Source: Amycolatopsis coloradensis (GTDB lineage: Bacteria; Actinomycetota; Actinomycetes; Mycobacteriales; Pseudonocardiaceae). Taken from it: 64,000 bases of DNA. Within the stretch, counting starts at the first letter, position 1. Each line of letters begins with the position of its first letter. Positions 10,286 through 18,421 of the stretch are shown piece by piece. The stretch covers positions 7,036,822 through 7,100,821 of the forward strand of contig NZ_CP150484.1 in NCBI RefSeq assembly GCF_037997115.1, given 5' to 3'. The notes under the pieces were generated by a model. That model searched no databases, was not told the origin of the DNA, and saw nothing but the letters and a program-made list of their open reading frames with translations. The position numbers and the translations under genes are program-made.

Positions 10286-11716
10286 TTACAGAGCCGAGTT
10301 CGTCTGGAATTCGCTCAGCGCGGAGGCCAGCTCGGGCCTGCCGCGGACGACCAGGCGCGTACCGGTCTCGACGTGCTCTTCCTCCAGCACCTCGCCGTCG
10401 GCGTGGGCTCGGGAGACGAGCTCGCCTCGCGAGTACGGGATCAGCACCTCGACCACGACCTCGGGCCTTGGCAGCTTCTCCGCGATCACCTCGGCCAGCT
10501 CCGTGATCCCGGTGCCGGTCCGCGCCGAAACCTGCACCGAACCGGCCATCTGGTGCCGCAACCGGGCCAGCGACACCTCGTCGGCGGCGTCGGCCTTGTT
10601 GATCACCAGCAGCTCCGGTGGGAGCGGCTCGGAACGGCGCTTCGTGATCTCGGCGAGCACTTCGCGCACCGCGTTGACCTGCTCTTCGGGCGTCGGGTCG
10701 GAACCGTCGACGACGTGCACGAGCAGGTCGGCGCTCGCCGCCTCCTCCAGCGTCGAGCGGAACGCGTCCACCAGCTGGTGCGGCAGGTGCCGGACGAAAC
10801 CGACCGTGTCGGTCAGCGTGTAGGTGCGGCCGTCGGGGGTCTGCGCCCGCCGGGTCGTCGGATCCAGCGTGGCGAACAGCGCGTCCTCGACCAGCACACC
10901 GGCGCCGGTCAGCGCGTTGAGCAGGCTCGACTTGCCGGCGTTGGTGTAGCCGACGATCGCGACGCTCGGCACCTCGTTGGCCACCCGGCGACCGCGTTTG
11001 GTCTCGCGGATGGTGTCCATCGCGGCGATCTCGCGGCGCAGCTTCGACACGCGCTTGTTGATCCGCCGCCGGTCGGTTTCGAGTTTCGTCTCACCGGGAC
11101 CGCGCAGACCCACACCACCGTTGGCGCCGCCCGCCCGGCCACCGGCCTGCCGGGACAGCGCCGCACCCCACCCGCGAAGCCGCGGGATCAGGTACTGCAG
11201 CTGGGCCAGCTCGACCTGCGCCTTGCCCTCCTTGGAGCGGGCGTGCTGCGCGAAGATGTCGAGGATCAGGGCGGTGCGGTCGATGACCTTCACCTTGACC
11301 TTCTCCTCCAGCTGGCGCAGCTGGCCGGGTGAGAGCTCACCGTCGCAGATCACCGTGTCGGCACCGGTGGCCGCCACGATCTCGCGCAGTTCCTTGACCT
11401 TGCCCGAGCCGATGTAGGTGGCGGGATCCGGGCGGATCCGCCGCTGCACCAGGCCTTCCAGCACCTCGGAGCCCGCCGTTTCGGCCAGGCGGGCGAGTTC
11501 GGCGAGCGAGGCCTCGGACTGGAGGGCGCTGCCCTCGGTCCACACGCCGACCAGAACGACGCGCTCCAGGCGCAACTGCCGGTATTCGACCTCGGTGACA
11601 TCCGCGAGTTCGGTGGACAGGCCCGCTACCCGGCGGAGCGAGGCGCGGTCCTCGAGCTCCAGTTCGCCGGTCGATGGGTCCATGTCGTTCAGATCGTTGT
11701 GTGTCAGTTCCGTCAT
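10286..11716 (-). CDS. hflX: GTPase HflX
   Basis: HflX is a ribosome-associated GTPase that splits stalled ribosomes under stress. The 476-residue protein has the HflX N-domain with YIGSGKVKEL (about 100), the linker signature RGPGETKLETDRRRI, then the G domain: G1 GYTNAGKSS from residue 256, DTVGF for G3 and NKAD for G4. Length is usual for actinobacteria. GGAGG is 5 nt before ATG 11716. Its place next to dapF and miaA follows the mycobacterial order, here interrupted by the regulator/MFS pair. Confidence 0.96.
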   Translation of the reverse strand: MTELTHNDLNDMDPSTGELELEDRASLRRVAGLSTELADVTEVEYRQLRLERVVLVGVWTEGSALQSEASLAELARLAETAGSEVLEGLVQRRIRPDPATYIGSGKVKELREIVAATGADTVICDGELSPGQLRQLEEKVKVKVIDRTALILDIFAQHARSKEGKAQVELAQLQYLIPRLRGWGAALSRQAGGRAGGANGGVGLRGPGETKLETDRRRINKRVSKLRREIAAMDTIRETKRGRRVANEVPSVAIVGYTNAGKSSLLNALTGAGVLVEDALFATLDPTTRRAQTPDGRTYTLTDTVGFVRHLPHQLVDAFRSTLEEAASADLLVHVVDGSDPTPEEQVNAVREVLAEITKRRSEPLPPELLVINKADAADEVSLARLRHQMAGSVQVSARTGTGITELAEVIAEKLPRPEVVVEVLIPYSRGELVSRAHADGEVLEEEHVETGTRLVVRGRPELASALSEFQTNSAL

Positions 11717-11759
11717 CGTGCCTCCATGGTCCCACGTTTCGGCGGCGGGACCGAATTCA

Positions 11760-12257
11760 TTACCTGCTGGGATACTTCGACAGGTAGATGGCCGTGCGTT
11801 TCGCGTCCGGGTCGACCGGCCGCGAGATGAAGTCGTCGACGAGCTCCATCAGCCTTGTTTCGAACTCGGCGATCTGCTCGTCCGGTACCTGGACGACCAT
11901 GCGCGTCTGTTGCACCTCGTCGAATCCCACGTCGGCGATCTCGGCCAGGTAGGCCTCGAAGATCGCCTGATCGATCCCCCTGTCGCGGGAATCAAGATGC
12001 CAGGACAACCCGGTCGAGCGATACGGAATTTCTTTCGCGCCGCGCGTGCCGCGTCTCGGCGGGAGCGCTTCGAGGAAGCCGGCGTCGACGAGCTTGCGCA
12101 CGTGGTGCAGCGTCGTCGCGGGGTCGCGATCGAGCCGTTCGGCGAGTTCCTTGTTGGTCAGCGCCTCCGAGTACGTCAACCGGATGATGCGCAGCCTTAT
12201 TCCGGAGGCCATCGCGGCGATCTCGGCCTCGGTGGCGGCACGTCGTGGAGTGGGCAC
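11760..12257 (-). CDS. ArsR-like winged-helix transcriptional regulator
   Basis: The 165-residue regulator has a winged helix at about 10-75, with the recognition region ALTNKELAERLDRDPATTLHHVRKL, then an acidic effector domain ending in a YLSKYP motif. No cysteine metal site is visible, so a small-molecule ligand is more likely than a metal. It is divergent from an MFS exporter, and a palindrome between the starts (12279-12300) overlaps the likely -35 region of the exporter. The simple model is a drug-responsive repressor of the pump, which is inference. Confidence 0.82.
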   Translation of the reverse strand: MPTPRRAATEAEIAAMASGIRLRIIRLTYSEALTNKELAERLDRDPATTLHHVRKLVDAGFLEALPPRRGTRGAKEIPYRSTGLSWHLDSRDRGIDQAIFEAYLAEIADVGFDEVQQTRMVVQVPDEQIAEFETRLMELVDDFISRPVDPDAKRTAIYLSKYPSR

Positions 12258-12278
12258 GGGGACAGCCTAGAGGCGAAA

Positions 12279-12300
12279 GTGATTGACAGTTTCCAATCAC
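12279..12300. promoter_or_regulatory. Inverted-repeat operator between regulator and MFS pump
   Basis: GTGATTG (12279-12285) is exactly inverted as CAATCAC (12294-12300) around 8 nt. The left arm overlaps TTGACA (12283-12288), a perfect -35 hexamer reading toward the MFS gene. Binding by the adjacent winged-helix regulator would block that promoter. Confidence 0.6.
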
Positions 12301-12318
12301 TCGGGCCAAGGTGTCGTC

Positions 12319-13563
12319 GTGCGCAGAGACTCCCTCTTCTTCCACGCGGACTTCCGGCGGCTCTGGGCGGGTGACACCGCCAGCCAGGTGGGCGCTTTCG
12401 CCGGGCACACCGTGATCCCCCTGCTCGCGGCCACCGTGCTGGCCGCGACGCCGTTCGAGATGGGGCTGCTGACCGCCGCCGAGACCATCGCGTTCCTGAT
12501 CATCGGGCTGCCCGCCGGGGTGTGGGTGGACCGCATGCGGCGGCGGGCACTGATGCTGCGGGCCGACTTCGTCCGTGCCGCGCTGCTGCTCACCATTCCG
12601 ATCGCCTGGTGGGCAGGCGTGCTGTCGCTGACACAGCTGATCGTGGTCGCCACGCTCGTCGGCGTCGCGACGGTGTTCTTCGACGTCGCCTACCAGTCGT
12701 ATCTGCCGTCGCTGGTCGGCCGGGAGCATCTGCTCGAAGGCAACGCGAAACTCCAGGCGAGCCAATCGGTCGCGTTCCTGACGGGTCCCGGTATCGGCGG
12801 CGGGCTCGTGCAGCTGGCGGGCGCGGCCAACGCCGTGCTGATGACCGGGGTGGGTTTCCTGACCTCCGCACTGTGCCTGCTGCGGATCCGCACCGTCGAG
12901 GAAGTTCCCGAGCAGCATGAAGACGCGAAGCTGCTCCCCCAGATCGTCGAAGGACTGCGGTTCGTGTTCACCGACGCGGCCTTGCGCTCGATCGTCGCCT
13001 GCACCGCGACGGCCAACCTGGCCAACGGCGCCTTCACCGCCGTGCAGATCCTGTTCCTGAACCGGGAACTCGGCCTGTCACCGGCGATCGTCGGCGTCGT
13101 ACTGGCGACCGGTGGCATCGGCGGGATCATCGGGGCGATCCTGGCCGGTCGTATCACTCGGAGGATCGGGCAGGCGCGGTCGATCTGGTTCGTCCCCCTG
13201 CTGACCTCGCCGTTCCACCTGCTGCTCCCGCTCGCCGCGCCGGGGTGGCGGATCGTGCTGTTCCCCGCGGCATTGGCGATCGCGGGGTTCGGGATCATCG
13301 TCTACAACGTCGCGCAGGTGTCCTACCGGCAGGCCGTCTGCCCGGACCGGCTACTCGGCCGCATGAACGCCAGCGTCCGCTTCGTGGTGTGGGGGATGCT
13401 GCCCCTGGGCGGGGTGGTCGGCGGTGCGCTGGGCGAGGCGATCGGGATCAGGGGAACGCTGTGGTTCGCCGCGGTCGGCGAGGCGGCCGCGGTGTTGTGG
13501 GTGGTCTTCTCGCCGATCCGGAAGCTTCGCGACCTTCCCAAGGAGCCGATCGCGGTCGGTTAA
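12319..13563 (+). CDS. MFS transporter (drug efflux type)
   Basis: The protein of about 414 residues has 12 hydrophobic segments and the MFS loop signature between TM2 and TM3 (GVWVDRMRRRALM). It resembles the MFS_3/enterobactin-exporter-like group commonly paired with ArsR-type repressors in actinobacteria. The substrate is unknown. GTG 12319 is selected because AAGGTG precedes it and the protein then starts VRRDSLFFHADFRRLW, as in relatives. The TTG at 12283 would put the operator inside the coding region. The 3' end overlaps dapF by 4 nt, tail to tail. Confidence 0.85.
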   Translation: MRRDSLFFHADFRRLWAGDTASQVGAFAGHTVIPLLAATVLAATPFEMGLLTAAETIAFLIIGLPAGVWVDRMRRRALMLRADFVRAALLLTIPIAWWAGVLSLTQLIVVATLVGVATVFFDVAYQSYLPSLVGREHLLEGNAKLQASQSVAFLTGPGIGGGLVQLAGAANAVLMTGVGFLTSALCLLRIRTVEEVPEQHEDAKLLPQIVEGLRFVFTDAALRSIVACTATANLANGAFTAVQILFLNRELGLSPAIVGVVLATGGIGGIIGAILAGRITRRIGQARSIWFVPLLTSPFHLLLPLAAPGWRIVLFPAALAIAGFGIIVYNVAQVSYRQAVCPDRLLGRMNASVRFVVWGMLPLGGVVGGALGEAIGIRGTLWFAAVGEAAAVLWVVFSPIRKLRDLPKEPIAVG

Positions 13564-14384
13564 CCGAGCCCGGCCCACCAGGTTTCGTCGAGTTCTCCGC
13601 GGGCGACGATCTCCGCCGGGCCGGTCAGCGTGGACCCGCCGCGATGGACCTCGACCACCACGCGGCCGCCGGGGATGTCGACGGTCGCTTCGCCGGTGTC
13701 GGTGCCCGCGAGATGAAGGGCGGCGGCGACCGCGGCGACCGTGCCGGTGCCACAGGACCGCGTCTCGCCGACGCCGCGCTCGTGGACGCGCATCTTCAGC
13801 GCGTTTTCGCCCAGCAGGTTGATGAACTCGAGGTTCACGCCGTCGGGGAACACGTCGGAGTCGAAGTCGGGCTGGTCGCGCAGGTCGAGCACGTCGACGT
13901 CGTCCTCGACGACCGACACGAGGTGTGGATTGCCGACGTTCACCGCGACACCGGAGAACGGCTTCCCGGCGACCACGGTGACCGAAGTACCGGTGATGGT
14001 CGCGGGCCCCATCCGCACGGTCACCGATCCGTCCGCGTGCATCCGGACCGGCCGGTCGCCGGCGCGGGTGCCGATGACGAAGTCGCGCTCGGACACGAGC
14101 CCGGAATCGACCAGGTGGCGGACGAAGACCCGGACGCCGTTGCCGCACATCTCCGCGATGGACCCGTCGGCGTTGCGGTAGTCCATGAACCATTCGCCGC
14201 CGGACTCGACGCCCAGTGCGGACGACCGCACGATCCGGAGCACACCGTCGGCGCCGAGACCACGCCGGCGGTCGCACAGCGCCGCCACCCGCGCCTCGGT
14301 CAGCTCGAGGCGGCCGTCGGGGTCGGGAAGCAGCACGAAATCGTTCTGTGTGCCGTGTCCCTTAAGGAATTCGATGCCGCCCAT
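13560..14384 (-). CDS. dapF: Diaminopimelate epimerase
   Basis: DapF converts LL- to meso-diaminopimelate for lysine and peptidoglycan synthesis. The 274-residue protein holds both catalytic cysteines: one in the family pattern EMCGNGVRVF (about residue 78) and one in RSCGTGTVAAVAAA (about 217). The substrate-binding NAD and GxGNPH elements (VNVGNPHLVS) are present. Length is normal. It is followed by miaA in the opposite sense of reading order (dapF lies downstream of miaA by 10 nt), so the two form a miaA-dapF operon as in mycobacteria. Confidence 0.96.
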   Translation of the reverse strand: MGGIEFLKGHGTQNDFVLLPDPDGRLELTEARVAALCDRRRGLGADGVLRIVRSSALGVESGGEWFMDYRNADGSIAEMCGNGVRVFVRHLVDSGLVSERDFVIGTRAGDRPVRMHADGSVTVRMGPATITGTSVTVVAGKPFSGVAVNVGNPHLVSVVEDDVDVLDLRDQPDFDSDVFPDGVNLEFINLLGENALKMRVHERGVGETRSCGTGTVAAVAAALHLAGTDTGEATVDIPGGRVVVEVHRGGSTLTGPAEIVARGELDETWWAGLG

Positions 14385-14394
14385 GCCCGCAAGA

Positions 14395-15297
14395 TTACTG
14401 GGCCGCCGCTTCGAGGACGCGCTCGGCCAGCCGCTCCGAACCGCCGTCGAACCACTGGATGCGGTTGTCCCGCCGGAACCAGGAACGTTGCCTCCGCACG
14501 AACCGCCGGGTGGCTTGCGCGGTGGCCTCGGAAGCGGCCTGGAAGTCGCCGCCGCCGTCGAGCGCGGCGATCACCTGCTGGTAGCCCAGCGCCCTCGACG
14601 CGGTGAGCCCGTCGCGGAGTCCGCGGCCCAGCAACGTCCGGACCTCGTCGACGAGTCCGGCTTCGAACATGAGCTCCACGCGGCGATCGACGCGGGCGTC
14701 GAGTTCGGCCGGTTCGCGGTCGATGCCGATCAGGACCGTGTCGTAGCGCGCGGGTCCCGGTTTCGGCAGGTTCGCCGAGAACGGTTCGCCGGTGATCTCG
14801 ATGACCTCCAGCGCGCGCACGATCCGGCGGCTGTTGGTCGGCAGGATGGCCGTGGCGGCCACGGGGTCGAGTTCGGCGAGCCGGGCGTGCATCGTGGCGG
14901 CGCCGATTTCGTCGGCTTCGGCGGCCAGCCGGGCGCGCACGTCCGGATCGGTGCCCGGGAACTTGAGGTCGTCGAGCACGGCTTGGACGTAGAGACCCGA
15001 ACCGCCGGCGAGGATCGGCACGCGGCCGGCATCGAGGAGTTCTTCGACCCGCCGGCGTGCGTCGCGCTGATACGCGGCAACGGACGCCGTCTCGGTGACG
15101 TCGAGGACGTCCAGCAGGTGATGCGGCACGCCCCGCCGCTCTTCGGGGGTCGCCTTGGCGGTCCCGATGTCCATCCCGCGGTACAGCTGCAACGCGTCCG
15201 CGTTGACCACCTCACCCCCGAGGGTGAGGGCGAGTTCGACCGCCAGGGCGGTCTTCCCGGTCGCCGTGGGCCCGACGACCGCGACCGGCCGGATCAC
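14395..15297 (-). CDS. miaA: tRNA dimethylallyltransferase MiaA
   Basis: MiaA adds a dimethylallyl group to N6 of A37 in tRNAs reading U-initial codons. The 300-residue protein begins with the P-loop GPTATGKTAL (about 9-18), has the DALQLYRGMDIGTAK motif (about 39-53) and GGSGLYVQA (about 99), and ends with the RRQRSWFRRD tRNA-binding segment. GTG 15297 overlaps the upstream gene stop as GTGA, a translationally coupled pair. Its product is the substrate of MiaB, which is encoded 3.6 kb away. Confidence 0.96.
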   Translation of the reverse strand: MIRPVAVVGPTATGKTALAVELALTLGGEVVNADALQLYRGMDIGTAKATPEERRGVPHHLLDVLDVTETASVAAYQRDARRRVEELLDAGRVPILAGGSGLYVQAVLDDLKFPGTDPDVRARLAAEADEIGAATMHARLAELDPVAATAILPTNSRRIVRALEVIEITGEPFSANLPKPGPARYDTVLIGIDREPAELDARVDRRVELMFEAGLVDEVRTLLGRGLRDGLTASRALGYQQVIAALDGGGDFQAASEATAQATRRFVRRQRSWFRRDNRIQWFDGGSERLAERVLEAAAQ

Positions 15298-15983
15298 GCG
15301 TGCTCCCAGACCGCGACGTGGTAGCCGACGCCGAACGGCGCGGCGGAGTAGAGGACCTCGGCGGTCCAGTCCACGTCCGCCGCCAGTCCGGCGACGACCT
15401 GCCAGGGCGCGCGGCCGCCCGCCCCGAGTTCGGCGGCCAAGGCCAGGTCGAGTGCGGCGAGCGCGCCCGTGTCGGCCTTGGCCAGCGCGGCGCGGATCGC
15501 GGCGTCGAAATCCTCCGCGCGCGCGTCCTCGCCGCCGGGGGAACGCGGGCCGTGCCGGCTCGAACCGTCGCCGAGGACGAGCACCGCGGCGGGCTCTCCC
15601 AGCTCGCGGGCGAACTGTTCGCACTGACCGGAGGGGGTGGCGGGGTCGACGAGGCGGACTCGGACGGACGACGCGCCGCCCTGCTCACGCAGCCAGCCGG
15701 CCACGAGCGCGGGCAACGGCAGCTCGGTTTCGGGAGCAGTCACCCGGCTGAGTGAGACTCCGAGGTCGACGCCGAATCCCCGGAAGGAGCCGCTCGCGTG
15801 CTCCGGCACCTCGGGCGCCCCCGTGGCCGCGCCGATGACGACCCAATCCGGCGAAACGCTGGTCAGGCGCCTCACGGCGGTGAGGCAGGCTTCGCGCAGC
15901 TCGGCGCACTCGTCCGCCGCTCCGGCGGCGAGTTCGGGGATGAGCAGCGGGGGTTGCGGGAGCACGGCGACACGGCGGATCAC
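15294..15983 (-). CDS. Class III extradiol dioxygenase subunit B-like protein (Rv2728c-type)
   Basis: The 229-residue protein is an Ala-rich single-domain protein resembling the LigB-type fold, found next to miaA in many actinobacteria (Rv2728c position in M. tuberculosis, from memory). The fold call rests on the start VIRRVAVLPQPPLLIPEL and the GDGSSRHGPRSPGG segment, where one His remains of the usual metal ligands. Enzymatic activity is doubtful. GTG 15983 is preferred because homologues start with VIR.AVLP.PPLL. It is coupled to miaA by a 4-nt overlap. Confidence 0.75.
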   Translation of the reverse strand: MIRRVAVLPQPPLLIPELAAGAADECAELREACLTAVRRLTSVSPDWVVIGAATGAPEVPEHASGSFRGFGVDLGVSLSRVTAPETELPLPALVAGWLREQGGASSVRVRLVDPATPSGQCEQFARELGEPAAVLVLGDGSSRHGPRSPGGEDARAEDFDAAIRAALAKADTGALAALDLALAAELGAGGRAPWQVVAGLAADVDWTAEVLYSAAPFGVGYHVAVWEHA

Positions 15984-16110
15984 GGCCGCCGACGTTACCT
16001 TCCCCGCCTCCCGGCACCGGCAACCGACCGACACGGAAGGTCCTCCGGAAGTAGGATCACTGCCCTCTGGTGGTTCATCCGGTTCCACGGTGGACGCTGA
16101 GCTGCTTGAA

Positions 16111-16195
16111 TGCCGCAAGGGGTTGATGCCCCCGAAGCAAGACGGCAACGCATTACCCGGCCCCGCCGCTAGGCGGGGCGCCCGCGCCAGCGGGC
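16111..16195 (+). promoter_or_regulatory. Structured leader upstream of the DUF349 gene
   Basis: Three adjacent foldable elements are visible in the 235-bp gap. TGCCG (16111-16115) pairs with CGGCA (16143-16147) and encloses GGGG-TTGATG-CCCC. Then GCCCCGCC/GGCGGGGC (16160-16179, GCTA loop) is followed directly by GCCCGC/GCGGGC (16180-16195, GCCA loop). The last hairpin ends 23 nt before the ATG and 10 nt before the SD. No known riboswitch core is recognised. It could be a structured 5' UTR or an attenuator. Confidence 0.4.
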
Positions 16196-16218
16196 GTACA
16201 GGCGATAAGGAGCCTGCG

Positions 16219-17532
16219 ATGGCCCAGGAGAACACGTCCACCGGTACCCCGGCACCGCACCCGGTACCGCACGCGCTCGGTGGCGGGCACCCCGCACCCC
16301 CCGTGCCGCCCGCCGAGCCCAGCCCGTCCGCTTGGGGCAGGGTCGACGACGAAGGAACGGTCTACGTCACCACACCCGACGGCGAGCGCGCGGTCGGTGT
16401 CTGGCAGGCCGGGAGCCCGGACGAGGGTCTGCTCCACTACGCGCGCCGCTTCGACGACCTGCGCACCGAGGTCGAGCTGCTGGAAACCCGGCTGGAGTCC
16501 GGCGCGGGCGATCCGAAGCACGCCCTGGCGACGGCCACGCAGCTGCGTGACGGCCTCGCCGAAGCCGCCGTCGTCGGCGACATCGCCGCGCTGAGCGGAC
16601 GCATCGAGCAGGTCATCGCCCACGCCGAGAAGGCGCTGGCCTCGGCCAAGCAGGAGCGTGAAGAAGCCCGCGCGGCAGCCGTCGTCCGCAAGCAAGCCCT
16701 CGCCGACGAGGCCGAGAAGCTCGCCGCCGAGTCGACCCAGTGGAAGGCCGCCGGCGACCGGCTGCGCGCCATCCTGGACGAGTGGAAGACCGTCAAGGGT
16801 GTCGACCGCAAGACCGACGACGAGCTGTGGAAGCGGTTCTCCAAGGCCCGTGAGGCGTTCAACCGGCGCCGCGGCTCGCATTTCGCCGAGCTCGACAAGC
16901 AGCGCGCGGGCGCCAAGCACCGCAAGGAAGAGCTGATCGCCGAGGCCGAAGCGCTCTCGGAGTCGTCGGACTGGGGCGAGACGGCGGGTCGCTACAAGGA
17001 CCTGATGACCGAGTGGAAGGCCGCCGGCCGCGCCCCCAAGGACAGCGACGAGGCGCTCTGGCAGCGTTTCCGCGCCGCGCAGGACAAGTTCTTCGCCCGG
17101 CGGTCCGCGGTGTTCTCCGAGCGGGACGCCGAGTTCGCGACCAACGCGCAGCAGAAGGAAGAGCTGCTCGTCGAGGCCGAGAAGATCGATCCCGCGGCCA
17201 ACCTCGACGCGGCGAAGCAGCACATGCGGCGCATCCAGGACCAGTGGGACGAGATCGGCAAGGTCCCGCGCGAACGCATCCGTGAGCTGGACGGGCGCCT
17301 CAAGGCCGTGCAGGACGCGATCAAGTCGGCCGAGGACAGCAAGTGGCGCCGGACCGACCCGGAGGCGCAGGCCAGGGCGGCGCAGTTCCGCGAGCGGGTC
17401 GAGCAGTTCGAGTCGCAGGCGGCGAAGGCCCGTGCGGCGGGCGACGAGCGGCGCGCGAAGAAGGCGGACGAGCAGGCCGCGCAGTGGCGTGAGTGGCTCG
17501 ACGCGGCGGAAGCGGCTATCGCGGACCGCTGA
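16219..17532 (+). CDS. DUF349 domain-containing protein
   Basis: The 437-residue protein is built of DUF349 repeats: three copies of a ~65-residue helical unit with the pattern LWKRFSKAREAFNRRR / LWQRFRAAQDKFFARR / QDQWDEIGKVPRERI. Coiled coil predominates from residue 80 to the end. The N-terminal 40 residues are Pro/Ala-rich and likely disordered. The family is widespread and its role is not established. The gene occupies the Rv2731 position of the mycobacterial miaA-miaB region. ATG 16219 has AAGGAG 7 nt upstream. It is divergent from the Rv2728c-like gene. Confidence 0.85.
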   Translation: MAQENTSTGTPAPHPVPHALGGGHPAPPVPPAEPSPSAWGRVDDEGTVYVTTPDGERAVGVWQAGSPDEGLLHYARRFDDLRTEVELLETRLESGAGDPKHALATATQLRDGLAEAAVVGDIAALSGRIEQVIAHAEKALASAKQEREEARAAAVVRKQALADEAEKLAAESTQWKAAGDRLRAILDEWKTVKGVDRKTDDELWKRFSKAREAFNRRRGSHFAELDKQRAGAKHRKEELIAEAEALSESSDWGETAGRYKDLMTEWKAAGRAPKDSDEALWQRFRAAQDKFFARRSAVFSERDAEFATNAQQKEELLVEAEKIDPAANLDAAKQHMRRIQDQWDEIGKVPRERIRELDGRLKAVQDAIKSAEDSKWRRTDPEAQARAAQFRERVEQFESQAAKARAAGDERRAKKADEQAAQWREWLDAAEAAIADR

Positions 17533-17545
17533 TTCGGATCCGTCC

Positions 17546-17592
17546 GTGAAGGCCTCCTTACCTACCCTGAGGGTAGGTAAGGAGGCCTTCAC
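17546..17592. repeat. Perfect 23-bp palindrome, RTGAAGG family
   Basis: The 23-nt arm at 17546-17568 starts GTGAAGGCCTCCTTACCTAC and is repeated without mismatch, inverted, at 17570-17592 around a single G. It lies 13 nt after the DUF349 stop, where it would form a strong hairpin lacking a T tract. The same arm with a few changes occurs at 28179 and 45043. Confidence 0.85.
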
Positions 17593-17802
17593 TACGTTCC
17601 GGCGCTGCCGCTTCCACACGTCGCGTTGTGCCTGATGGTGCCAGTGGGACTCGAGGTGAGGCTCCGGCACGATGAGGGGACTTCGAGGGACTCTGGGTCC
17701 TCAAGGAGTCCTTCACGGCGCTTCACTCCACTGTGGAGGGACAGATCGCTCGTTCGCGCGTATTCGGGCGCTCTCCGCGCCCAACCGTGGTCGACTTCGA
17801 GG

Positions 17803-18261
17803 ATGAACCAGACACTGATTCCCCCAGTACGCCGGGCGTTCGCCGCCCTGGCGATCAGTTGTGCTCTGGTGGCCGGGCTCGCCCCGGCCGCGGCGGCGAC
17901 CGGTTCCCCGGCACCGCTCCCCGCCTCCGCCGAAGCCGGCAAGAAGAAGGTCAAGCTCGACGCCTCGCTCAGCAAGAAGCAGGTCCAGGTCAACGAAAAG
18001 GTCACCCTCAAGGGGGCTCTGCAGGTTGAGGGAGGCGCGCGGTCCGACGGCACGGACAATCTCGAAGCGATCATCGTGCAGCAGCTTCAAGGGAGTGTCT
18101 GGGTGAACATCGCCGACACGACCTGCCGGCCCAACTCGACGTTCTCCCTGAAGCTGAGTTTCTCCTTCAGCGCGATGGTCACGCTGCGGGCTTACCACCC
18201 GGAAACGACGCTCTACGCGAGCGCGTACACGTCCAGCAACCTCACCCTGCGGGTCGGCTAG
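17803..18261 (+). CDS. Small secreted protein
   Basis: I do not recognise the family. The 152-residue product has a basic N-terminus and signal peptide (FAALAISCALVAGLAPAAAATG), then a Lys-rich linker (AGKKKVKLDASLSKKQVQVNEKVTLKG). A beta-rich domain follows (FSLKLSFSFSAMVTLRAY), resembling an Ig-like or bacterial surface beta-sandwich. Only one Cys remains in the mature part. ATG 17803 has GAGG only 2 nt upstream, so translation may be weak or the true start different. The TAG stop codon is part of the CTAG that flanks the MITE at 18262. Confidence 0.6.
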   Translation: MNQTLIPPVRRAFAALAISCALVAGLAPAAAATGSPAPLPASAEAGKKKVKLDASLSKKQVQVNEKVTLKGALQVEGGARSDGTDNLEAIIVQQLQGSVWVNIADTTCRPNSTFSLKLSFSFSAMVTLRAYHPETTLYASAYTSSNLTLRVG

Positions 18262-18421
18262 GCCGTGTCCTGTAAGTCTGTTCGATGGGCTTCGTGATCC
18301 AGGTGGTTCCTGGCGGTGCGGACGGTTCGGCCTCGTACCGGGTCGTACTCGGCCGCGTCCGCTCGTGCCGTCAGGGACCACCTGGGCGCGGAGACCGCGA
18401 ACACGACTTGCAGGACACGGC
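18262..18421. mobile_element. 160-bp MITE with 17-bp terminal inverted repeats and CTAG duplication
   Basis: The left end (18262-18278) GCCGTGTCCTGTAAGTC and right end (18405-18421, read inverted) GCCGTGTCCTGCAAGTC match at 16 of 17 positions. CTAG is present directly at both edges (18258-18261 and 18422-18425), as expected of a 4-bp target duplication. A second inverted pair lies inside (CCAGGTGGTTCCTG at 18299, inverted at 18372 with one mismatch), so the whole element folds back on itself. There is no transposase. The ends resemble those I associate with IS5-family elements, which favour CTAG-like targets, so it was probably mobilised in trans. Both flanking genes use the duplicated CTAG for their TAG stop codons. 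Confidence 0.85.

Noticed and set aside
10247..11332. Long plus-strand frames opposite hflX and similar ones opposite nrdJ, gcvP, PBP and others
   Set aside because: They are Arg/Gly/Asp-rich mirror frames typical of high-GC genes, with no motifs or ribosome-binding sites.
16111..16195. 6C RNA or a known riboswitch before the DUF349 gene
   Set aside because: The loops lack C6 runs, and no glycine, cobalamin, SAM or c-di-AMP core sequences are visible.
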